A stretch of DNA of 64,000 nucleotides from positions 16,086,501-16,150,500 of the forward strand of contig NC_092016.1 of the NCBI RefSeq assembly GCF_042242105.1. The letters run 5' to 3'. The position numbers were made by a program, and so were the translations under genes. How positions within the stretch are numbered: the first letter of the stretch is position 1; each line of letters begins with the position of its first letter. Source of the DNA: Pempheris klunzingeri (lineage: Eukaryota; Chordata; Actinopteri; Acropomatiformes; Pempheridae). Under the pieces are notes generated by a model. It made no database searches. It was not told the origin of the DNA and worked only from the letters and a program-made list of their open reading frames with translations. Shown here in pieces: positions 50,491 through 64,000 of this stretch.

Positions 50491-51139
50491 ATAGTATTAG
50501 TATTAGTATTAGTACTACAGTCATGTCATAGATCGGAGTACATTTCCCACCACAGAGAGGCTAGCGCTGTGTTAATTTTAATCATCTGGGAAAACTGCAG
50601 ACATAAAAATTAAGCAGGAGTCGATGTTTCAATGGGATTTGTATTGCTGTAAACAGGTCCTCAATTGAAAACATCAGATATATTAAATAAAACATACAGT
50701 ACATTCCAAGTCAGTCATTTTATGGCATAACGAGAGGGCGTATCCACGTTCAGTTGAAACAAAGGTACAAACTGAAGGCTACTCAAATTTGACTGACAGC
50801 TCACTGAACATAAAGCAGCCTGAGACGAGTGATTTGATGAGCTAGAACTAATTAATGACAATCTAAAACTGCAATTTACAGGTAAAGTCTATACACATAA
50901 GTGAATAAAGTAAAATTTAACAACCAAAATATTCATATTATACATAATGATCCCATGAATTCAGTAGGGGGAAATTAAATGTTCTTCTTTTAAGTTATTT
51001 ACAACCAACCCACTAGTCACATTTTGTGGATTCTCTGTAGAAAAATAAATAGGATTCAAAACACCGCAAAGCTAGGGAGGGTCATCACAGTGGTCCTAGT
51101 CTTCATTGATTCAGCCATTGCTTCCAGCACTTCCTCTAT

Positions 51140-54100
51140 TCACACTTTGTACTTCTCCTTGGCTTGATCATTCAGTATACAGATGTGCTGTGGGGGGAAA
51201 ATGAGAGGACAGTTAATTGATGTTTAATGCCTTTCTTTTTTCCAGGAATTAGATTTTCTGTTTCATTTCAACATTTTTTTTTCCATGTTCTTTGCTCTCT
51301 CCAGGGTTGTAGCTACCATTGTGGACATTGAGGTCATGTCCTCAGTTTTAACTACCTGAGGAGGTCTTTACATTTTACAATTATACATTTTAAAATACAA
51401 CTTTTTGACTCTGTGTCTAAATTAGAGTGAAATAAAAGCCAGAATAGTCGGAACAAACGTTCTGACATATAACTACAGGAGAAGCTCAGGTGTTACTAAT
51501 AACATTAACAAAGACTCCGTTCTATGCACAATGCAGCATGCACAATACCAGGACCCTGAAAGTGAAGCAGTTTCAAATTCAGCCATCAGTCATTTTATTA
51601 TTCACAGCTGTGTCATGTCGAAATGCATTCTGTGAAAAAGGCCTATTATAGTTTTTGCAAGTGTGGAGAAGGCTTCCATGCAGCATTTAGATCATCATAT
51701 AGGGAGAATCAATTCTTCAGTAATAATAATTGAAAGAAAAAAAAGTTTTAAATCCGCAGAAACTAATTTGGCACCTATTTGTAAAAGACAGCTACAGTAT
51801 TCAAAGAACAATTTCCTGACAAATGTAAAACAATTAGACACTACACAGTCATTTGCATTGAAAAAGTGGCAAAACAAAGTGTACTCAAAACAGCCAGTAT
51901 GCATACTAAACAAGGCGTGTTTTTAGATGCTGTTAATGCACTTCATTCTTCCACAATGCAAAAAGGAAATAGGGGAGCAAGTCACAGCTGCAAAAGATTC
52001 AAATAATTACAGATGGTGGTGAAACAGGAGGAGGAAGGTTTTAGAGAAAAAGTACAAGATATTTGGAAGAACATTTTACTTGTTTACGTGTTTGTACAAA
52101 ACCGCAACCGATATTCTGCGTCTTAACTGTGAAAACAGCACACTGTTGATATTGTTTCTGTCTGTCCTCATACTTTTCATGTAAAGTAATCAAACTTACG
52201 CTGAGATCTCTGAAGTACTCATTGTAGTCCAAAGCGTAGCCCACCAGAAAGGCATCTGGCACCTCAAAACCAATGTCTGAAATATATATATATAGGAAAC
52301 ATAAGAAAACAAGCCACTACTTCTAAGTGCAGCTGTAAAACTCTCAGGCTGGTCTGAAATAAGATACGGAAACATTCATACTGTTGCACTATTAGATGTT
52401 GCTTTTTTACTGTCTGTATGAGGTTGTACTTAAGCTGTCAGAGCTCTATGGTGGGAAGTCAAAACACTTACAGTAACAGCTGCCCTTGAGGGACAATCTT
52501 AAAGAGATTATACAACTCAACCCTAAAAGCATTACATAATCAGAGACAGTGTGAGCACGGGGTTATCGGGCATTTGTTGGTACATAAGTGCCAGGCTCAG
52601 CTACATTTAGAGTAGATTTTCCTGAAATTAATGTTAATCCTGCATGGAAAACACAGCTTTATTAAATAACAGTTCGCCAGCCCTTCAAAGAACCAGACAC
52701 ACACGTGAGAGATCGGCATGAAATGAGCACTACCATACATATTACACTACGTAGATGACGCAAGTGTAAAGTGAGTTAAGAGGAGCTCACAGTCTGGTCT
52801 GTACCCTGAACTCCTCGGGGTCCTCTTCACCAGAAGGCTGGAATGACAAACAAGGAAAAAGTACAGGATGTGTGAAATAAAAGCCTGTAAAGAGAAATTA
52901 AACGTTCCAAAGAGAAGGAGCCAGTGCAGGTTTCAGCTCTGACAGATGGAGCCGAATGTCTTGGTATACCTGCACTAAAGCTGCAACTAGTGATTATCTT
53001 CACTTTTGATTTATCTGATTATTTTCTTGATTAATTGACGAGTTGTTTGGTCTACAAAATGTCAGAAAAAGGTGAGACGATGTCCCCAAATGTCTCGTTT
53101 TGTCCACAACTCAAAAGAGACTGAATTTACTATCATAGAGGCCTAAAGAAACCAGGAAATATTCACATTTTAAAAAGGGTGAGATCAGAGAGAGTGTTTT
53201 TTTTTTCTTAAAAAATTCAATAGTTGACAACTAATCGATTAATGGTTGCAGCTCTGGCCTGCACAACACCTTAGCCACACAAATTAACTTATGTAAAGTA
53301 AATTTCATGTAGATTTACATACTGAACAGTCTATGATTTCACTCCACATAAAAATGGTCCTAAATGAACAGTTAACAGGAAACTCTGCAGATTTGCCTGA
53401 ACAACAGGCAATTTGAGTCATTTAAATACAATTCTTTAATGCTTTGAGCACCACAAATAAAATTCTGTTCAGCATTGGCAGCAGAAATGGCAGCCGTTGA
53501 TATCAAAAACCCTCAGCAGGAACAGGAGCTATCTGCATGGCTGGATACCACCCACAAAGGATAAGTGGAAAAATGTTTGTGTGTCTGGGTATTAGATAAA
53601 CTGGCCCTTTAACTCTAAGTATTATTTTAAATAGAAAGGTCAGTTAAAGATGGCTGCTTGCAATGAGAAGATGTCCTGGCAATAAATGATTATGTGGCAG
53701 ACATCAAAGCCATAGAAATGATCCTACCGGTATAGAGTAGATCAAATGAAAATTACTGTCTTTTATGCAAGCATCTGGGGAAACCCACTTTACTATCATT
53801 ACTTGAGAGAAATGGCCTGAGTGCAGCTAATAGTACAGCAGATTAACTCTTAAGCTGCTCCCTCCCTCCACCACGCCACATCTCTAATACAGTGCTAAAG
53901 TAAGAGTGTCCATTAGCTAAGAGCACCGTCATATGCACTCTCTCTGGTGACATACCAGCCAGTTATAGCAGAGGCCTACAATTCAGCTTCCTGGTCTGTA
54001 GACTGTGTCTGATGGCGCCTACCTTACAACTTTAACCATTTTGGGATTACATTCACTCAGCAGGGAGAGAAGCGTCTGCATCGTCCTTCCTGTCTCCACA

Positions 54101-55496
54101 ATATCCTTTTTATAATGCAGGAAACAGATCAAGTGGTCAGATTAAAGTTGAGGCATTACTGAGATAAAGAAGCATCACTTTTACAAATATGACATTATAC
54201 AACTCATCCACAAAAGACCTCAGTCCTTTATATCCAGTTAGTTTTTCACTGAAAATATTGTTTGATATTTAATTTTAGAACACAAACAAAATATAAAATA
54301 CCGTCCAGTATTAAATCATAGCAAAGGACAACATATATACTGTGAGATTATGAACATTTTTCAACCTTAAAGAGATTCTGTTCATCTCTTAAATTAATTG
54401 TCACTTTGAGGTATTTATAGTACTGTGATCAATACTGCAAATCAGTGAGCAGGACTGGCGTGTATTGGATCGGACTACAAAAACACTCATCTATAAACAG
54501 CTTCTCAATCGAATTTCCAGAAATTGAAAACAACATATCACAATTAATTCAAAGCGTGTTCATCCATATCGCCTAAACTTAATACAGAGTTAAAAAAAAG
54601 TCTTACCTCAACAATCAAAACGTTCTGCAGGAGACAAAAAGAGAGAGACCAGGTGATGAAGTACACGGCTACACAAGGCTGAGTACCTGAAGTATTTCTG
54701 CCTGACAGACAGCAGTAGACTCACCTTGCCTGAGAGATTGGACAGTTCATCCCCTCCTATGACTTTCACACTGTTTGTTGATTTGTCATTCTGGGGTACA
54801 AGAACAGGAAACATTATCCATCTCAGTGTGGCCACAGCTTCAGTTTGGATCCACCTTTTTTTGGTTTGTTTTGGTACGATCATTAGAAAATACCTCACTA
54901 TAAATCTACATTATCCTTTTCAGATGTCTGTACAATACACCTGCAATCTCCTGGACACCGCAGTGGCCCGTTTCTGACTGAATAAGACTGTTTTCATGCG
55001 CATCTTGCCAGCCACAGTATCACACACCTTACATCAGCACAATCCTGCAAATTAAATGAGAGAAGGCAGCTTACACAGTAGCTCTTCACCCTAATGAAAT
55101 CCACTGTCAGCGGCACTGATTTATCGCTGTTCTGGTTTAATGCTTTAATGTAGTCCATGAGATCTGCGAAGAACTTGTAGCCCCCTTTTAGCACGCACAG
55201 AGCCACGATGTGGTGGCCCCCCATGTCCCTGATGATGTCTCGGGCCAGACGCTCTGTCCTGGATGAGAGAGGTGAGACACACCAAAGAGTAAGGGATGGA
55301 AAAGATGCATCGTAAACGACAGCGCGGCGAATGCAGTGCGGGTCTTATGTACAGGGGGGAGATCCTGAACACGGTTTTGCACTTAGACATAATTGCTTTC
55401 AATGGACATTTAACCACTGCCTCCTAAATCCACATTCAAATGCACTTCTGGATGTGGGCTACGGTGATTTGTCAGACAAATACAGGATCGTGCTCT

Positions 55497-55534
<38 letters not shown>

Positions 55535-56083
55535 TCAGAGACAGTAAATAGGAAGAGCCGGAGAGTCAGATGACTTGACAGAAACATGAGAGAGTGAGTG
55601 CCAGTGTTTGGTGCTGCTGTCCACTGTTTACCTGTCCATGATGAGCCCGTGGGGGATGATCACCTTGTCCAGATCGTTCTCGTAATGTCTGGGGACGCAG
55701 AAAAGGTCCAGCTCGTGGCCTTTCTCATCATCGGCAATCTGGAAAAAGAGGAAACCATCTCTTCAGCTCAAGACGTTTGGCACTGACAGATAACGGTGCG
55801 CCAAAGACGCATTTAATCGCTGCTCTCGCCCCTGGCAACACTGAGCCTCTCAACCACCTGTTTATCCCCGCACACACGTGACTCAGATTTGGGGGGTGAG
55901 CGGACATCAAACGCTGATTCAAAGAAATTGGGGGGCTCGTGCCAGCTGTCGTCTGTTTAAAAAGAAACAACACGGGCCTGCACCACCAACCACGCCCTGA
56001 CAAGTGCACAAGTTACCACAAATGGCCAAACAAAATCCCCGGACGAGCCCAGCTCACAGCCTCACCTGCAAGTACGAAGCCAT
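51140..56083 (-). CDS. Hypoxanthine phosphoribosyltransferase 1-like purine salvage enzyme
   Basis: Nine exons: 56083-56066, 55738-55632, 55258-55075, 54790-54725, 54624-54607, 54105-54023, 52837-52791, 52276-52200 and 51187-51140. Exons 2-9 are 107, 184, 66, 18, 83, 47, 77 and 48 bp, equal to human HPRT1; exon 1 codes six residues (MASYLQ). Total 215 residues. Seen are [11 protein letters not shown], the flexible-loop KSYCNDKST, the PRPP motif [12 protein letters not shown] (about 128-139) and [14 protein letters not shown]. Most of the sequence is closer to HPRT1 than to PRTFDC1, but Glu135 stands where HPRT1 has its catalytic Asp (Gly in PRTFDC1), and the end KEKYKV resembles PRTFDC1. HPRT salvages hypoxanthine and guanine to IMP and GMP in the cytosol. 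It may be the fish paralogue hprt1l rather than hprt1, so no symbol is given. The exon 6 acceptor has a weak pyrimidine tract. Confidence 0.93.
52977..53255. repeat. MITE-like repeat with inverted ends in HPRT-like intron 6
   Basis: The left end 'aaagctgcaact' and right end 'ggttgcagctct' are inverted repeats, and CGATTAAT-type words lie near the right end. Internal words ('gtttggtctacaaaatgtca', 'tttgtccacaact', 'aaagaaaccaggaaatattc') match an abundant fish repeat from memory. No clean target duplication was found and no protein is present. Confidence 0.65.
55499..55533. repeat. (GT)n microsatellite
   Basis: About 17 pure GT units in intron 2 of the HPRT-like gene. Confidence 0.95.
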
Positions 56084-58000
56084 GTTGGCGGCGGTCGTCC
56101 GTCCTGTTCAGTCGCAGTGAGATATCTGAGGAGTCATGCCCGGGTCCTGCCGGAGGGAGAGGGAGAGGGAGAGAAGGGTCTGGTGACTGGATGTGGCTCA
56201 GGCTGCTCTCCTCCTCACCGACTGCTGCTGACTGGGAGCGGGCAGCACGCGATGCTCCAGCCCCGCCGGGGTTTAAGCCCTTTACGTCAGAGTCCAGTTT
56301 ACCTCCCCAATAATCTGATTTGCCCGACACAACCTGGGCTTAAAATGCGCTGCGCCGGTCTCCACTACTACTACTACTACCGGGGCTGATGTGCTGACCG
56401 TGGCGGCGGAGCGCTGACACCGAGGCTGCAGATGACGCAGTTTTAAATATATATAACAGATGACCGTAAACGCGTCTCCTCTGTAAAAAGCGCCGCGCGG
56501 CTCTCTGTGTGTCCGCCTGTGCTCCGTGGTGAGGTTATCACTGCTCCTATGGGTGTTTGTGGACGTGTGTCACCCACATATCCCAAAATATCTACTCGCT
56601 ATTACATAATAATCACCTGAACTAGGCTACATATCACCATGTGTATGGTTAGTTATTATTATTATTATCATGTGGTTTACTGTCATCATAGTATGTTTGA
56701 GTGAATGAATTAATGCCATTTGTTGCCTTTTATTTTCATTATTATCGATTATTGTTGCGTAAATATTTGTTGTAACATAATTCTGTGCTTTATAATCATC
56801 ACGCCAATAAAGCAAATGCAAATTTAAGTTATATTTTAAACTGTTTTTACCTCTTTTGTGAAATGGTATTGCCATATTTTATAATATTCTAACTGTAAAT
56901 TGAGTTTTATGGTGGTGTTTGTGTAGTACCAGTTTAAAATGTCTTATTATTTTCTCCAAAGATGTTTTTAATTAAAAACTACTACTTTATGAATTTTGTT
57001 GTGTAGTCAAGGACCCCATTAAATGTTCATGCACTGCTTATTTGTGAGTAAATTATAAGGACTTATGGTTACTTTTTGAGTTTTAGTAAACAAACTCATA
57101 AAAATCATGACAATAAATCCTCTCGACCAATTCTTCATTACAAAATTATACAGATGGGGTCATTTGTGTCTGTGATGTTTAACATACAGCACAACATTTT
57201 TTGACATAACTCCTATTTGTTTTGGAAATGTATCCAGACAGATATGATGGTTGTGCTTGCAGATTTTCATATCAGAGAGGTCTGCGCTCCCACCTCCAGT
57301 TTTATTAATGTTACAGCTGCATCACTTTTTGGGTCTCAGTATGACATAACTGATCCTCATTTTCATTTCATTCTACAATTTGGCACTCTGAGCATCCCTG
57401 ATTTTATTCTGCCCTGCGGCAAATATTCACACACAGTACACAATGTCTGTGTCTGTTCACTGTCCTTAGTTTGCCCGCTCTCCATTTAACTCCATGTTGA
57501 GGGTAATCTCAAAGCAAATATTAGCAGCGTATCTGCCCACAGGCATGGCTATTATACAACAATTTACCAACTGTTTTTTAAGCTTAGAAAGTTAAAATGG
57601 AGAAGAGCAGTGAAAACTACCAAACACATTTTCAATATGATCCCAATTTAATGAGTGATACAGAAACAAACTTTTTTTTTTTCCCATATTACAAAAAAGC
57701 AATACCAGGCGTTGTACCACACCAGGAGCATGGCGACTACGAAAACAGAAAGAACATGTTCTCAAGTTCAGAAAACTGGAGACGCAAACAACATCATCAT
57801 CATCATCTCTGTACGTTCATAACAGTCTTTATGAGTGCCACTTGTGCCGGTGAGGCCAAATCTCAAATGACACCATTCCCTATATAGAGTCCTACTTTTA
57901 GCCCGAGACCCACATACAGAGCTGTGGCTGTGGGCAGAAAGTAGAGCACCATCCAGATGAAGACGGCGTGATTTGAGAGAAGACCATAAAGGAAGAACAC
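56084..58000. other. HPRT-like promoter side and PSMD7 3' side, no gene
   Basis: 56084-56540 is GC-rich with many CpGs and is probably the HPRT-like promoter. 56560-57640 is very AT-rich. A minus-strand ATTAAA at 57647-57652 could end PSMD7. The open frame at 57217-57489 shows no domain or splice support. Confidence 0.55.
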
Positions 58001-62109
<4,109 letters not shown>

Positions 62110-62903
62110 ATGGTAGGAACTGATCGACAAAGTTAACTATGTATTGTGTCGGAAACGTTTCCTCAAAGTTATATTGCATTATGTCGCTTAATGGTACTCT
62201 TATTAATGTTTATGTTAATGTAAGATAACAGAAAACACCTTAAATGCATCAGTTGTATTAACTTTAATAAGAAAGTTAAGCTCTAACAGGCATCCCTAAA
62301 TGATTTTATTACAGGTTTATTAGCAGGCTCATAAGCTGATATTCTGTTAAATGTTTTGAATTTCATTGTGTCCTGCAGGCTGAAGTTGAGGAAACACTGA
62401 AGAGGATTGAAGCCCACAGAGGTGTGATTGGAACAATAGTTGTCAATGCAGAAGGTAAGCCAAAAAACACAAATATCCAACAGTTTTCTCTCATGCAAAA
62501 TGCCTGTAAAGGTTATAAAGGCTGCTGATGCATCTTTTCAGGTATTCCCATAAGAACAAATTTAGATAACTCCACAGCAGTTCAGTATGCAGGACTCCTT
62601 CGTAACCTCACACAGCTGGCCAGGAGCACGGTGAGAGACATTGACCCTCAGAACGACCTCACCTACCTCCGCGTCCGCTCCAAGAAATATGAGATCATGG
62701 TTGCACCAGGTGAGTGTGCAGTACTTACTTTGGTGTTGTTGACTTAATGATGATGACTGAAACAAACATTTAATATTATCTCAGCTGTAACTTAGAAGAG
62801 GAACAAAAGCCCCACTGTTTTTTTTTATCCACCATCTTCTCATCTTTATCTCTCTGCAGAGAATGACTTTCTGCTGATAGTCATCCAGAACCCATGTGAA
62901 TAG
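62110..62903 (+). CDS. dynlrb2: Dynein light chain roadblock-type 2
   Basis: Four exons: 62110-62112 (only the ATG), 62379-62454, 62542-62709 and 62860-62903. They give 96 residues, the exact family length. The protein is a single roadblock/LC7 fold: [59 protein letters not shown] and the end [10 protein letters not shown]. The residues VIGT, NAEGIPIRT, DNST and final NPCE agree with DYNLRB2 rather than DYNLRB1 (which ends NPTE). Roadblock chains dimerise and bind dynein intermediate chains; DYNLRB2 is enriched in ciliated tissue and testis. The X-box in the promoter fits that. An exon that codes only the initiator Met is unusual but keeps phase 0. Confidence 0.95.
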
Positions 62904-63092
62904 CTGCTGGACATTTCCTTGAGAATCAGCCTTTGGTTTGTCACATGGTGGTTCTCCATCCACACAAATTATCTTTTTACTGTGAGTTATGTTGTTCCAG
63001 GTTCAGCATAATCTCTCTTTATCTACTTGGGATTCAAGTATGTTGCCTTAATCAACACGATGCATTATTTGTTTCACCTTTACCTTATGTGA

Positions 63093-63098
63093 AATAAA
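63093..63098 (+). terminator. dynlrb2: Polyadenylation signal AATAAA for DYNLRB2
   Basis: Canonical hexamer 190 bp after the stop codon, followed by a GT-rich stretch, so the 3' UTR is about 210 bp. Confidence 0.8.
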
Positions 63099-63115
63099 GC
63101 TGGTGGTCGTCGTGC

Positions 63116-64000
63116 ATTGCTTACTAGACCATCCCTCTTCATTCTGTTAATGTACAGACATGGGAAAGAGAGTTCTCTACAGGTGGAACTATCATGTATA
63201 AAAATGTATAGTAGATGTTTGAGTCCAGTTGTCCCCTTAGACTGAAGAGTCCCTGGAAATCAACTCAAAGTTACTATAGTAACTTTCAGTAACTATAGCT
63301 ATCAATAAATATAGTGGAGTAAAAGATACATTTTCCTCTGAACTGTAGTGGAGTAGAAATATAAAGTTGTATAAAATTAAAAAAGAACAGAGAGGGGTTT
63401 TTTTTCCAGGATGAAATGCCCCCATTCACATGACACAAGAGTTCATTGAATGGTTTAATAAGTATGAAAATGATGTGAATCATATGCTGTGGCAGACATT
63501 TCATCTGACGTCTCAGCTGACGCTAAAGACAAACATGGCATTTTTTTAAGAAACTTTCCTCCGGTGGTGGAAAATGTGTTCAGATCCGTTACTTAATTTA
63601 AAGAATCAATACCAAACTGTGAAAATACGCCACTGCAAGTAATAGTCCTGCATTCAAAACTACTTAAATAAAAGTATGTAGTTATTTTTATTTATTCTAA
63701 GTACTCAGCAATGCATCATGGTCTATAAGATCATCATGACGTGTGTAGCATCACTGTCCTGTGAGAGCCACATATCTCTAAAAAGTTTAAAAACTTTTCA
63801 TGAACTCAGTAAAACAGCCTTTTTTGGGCTTTATGTCGAAGGCTTATTTTAATACAGTTTAATTATCTTAAGAAGGACCATTTTCTCAACATAATACAGG
63901 AACTCTTAATCCTTCAATTCATCGGTTGCATTCAAATTCAAAATTACCAGATTTGGAGATGGTTTGGTTTTCAGTGGACAGAAAGAGAGTGAAAAATTGT
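63116..64000. other. Downstream of DYNLRB2, no gene seen
   Basis: AT-rich sequence with a percomorph-type repeat at 63558-63720; no coding exon recognised up to the window edge. Confidence 0.6.
63558..63720. repeat. Percomorph-type dispersed repeat, partial copy
   Basis: 'ggtggtggaaaatgtgttca', 'cagatccgttactta', 'gtcctgcattcaaaa' and 'aaaagtatgtagt' belong to the same abundant fish repeat as 50165-50490, in the opposite orientation. Confidence 0.65.

Larger units (their letters stand above)
48635..51139. other. NUDT7-HPRT spacer
   Basis: It contains the CCAAT minisatellite (48958-49251), a CRE-bearing promoter-like patch (49.9 kb), a dispersed repeat (50165-50490) and probably the HPRT-like gene's 3' UTR (minus-strand ATTAAA at 50577-50582). 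One Arg-rich minus-strand frame (49572-49769) is discussed in the findings. No firm gene was found. Confidence 0.6.

Noticed and set aside
57217..57489. 90-codon plus-strand frame between HPRT-like and PSMD7
   Set aside because: No domain, no splice sites that extend it, and it lies in AT-rich spacer next to the PSMD7 3' end.

Overview
The window is a piece of a teleost fish chromosome, probably percomorph. The coding sequence lies in short exons with GT-AG introns, and the flanks and introns are full of CA/GT microsatellites and interspersed repeats of types common in spiny-rayed fish. I could rebuild six protein-coding genes exon by exon. Phases close in all six, and in WWOX and the HPRT gene exon lengths also match the human ones as I recall them. 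No rRNA, tRNA, CRISPR or bacterial-type feature was seen.

Layout. Positions 1-21643 (minus strand): WWOX exons 5 to 1; the rest of the gene lies beyond the left edge. A defective Tc1 transposon sits in its intron 1. Positions 21644-26837: a repeat-rich spacer between head-to-head WWOX and NFAT5. Positions 26838-47612 (plus): NFAT5, 12 coding exons encoding 1492 residues, with a 4.3 kb 3' UTR. Positions 47794-48634 (minus): NUDT7, three coding exons, convergent with NFAT5. Positions 51140-56083 (minus): an HPRT1-like phosphoribosyltransferase, nine exons. Positions 58001-61951 (minus): PSMD7, eight exons. Positions 62110-62903 (plus): DYNLRB2, four exons, head to head with PSMD7 across 158 bp.

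The genes do not form one pathway: WW/short-chain dehydrogenase protein, osmotic-stress transcription factor, peroxisomal CoA diphosphatase, purine salvage enzyme, proteasome lid subunit and dynein light chain. Shared organisation is at promoter level: two head-to-head pairs, one with a very short shared promoter holding an RFX-type X-box, and GTTAGC-rich tracts just inside first introns.

The points I find most worth checking are the HPRT-like protein with Glu at the catalytic Asp position, an 11-copy CCAAT-containing minisatellite upstream of NUDT7, two tandem-repeat expansions in the NFAT5 activation domain, an alternative acceptor at NFAT5 exon 2 that exposes a new start codon, and a WWOX splice acceptor built from a microsatellite.
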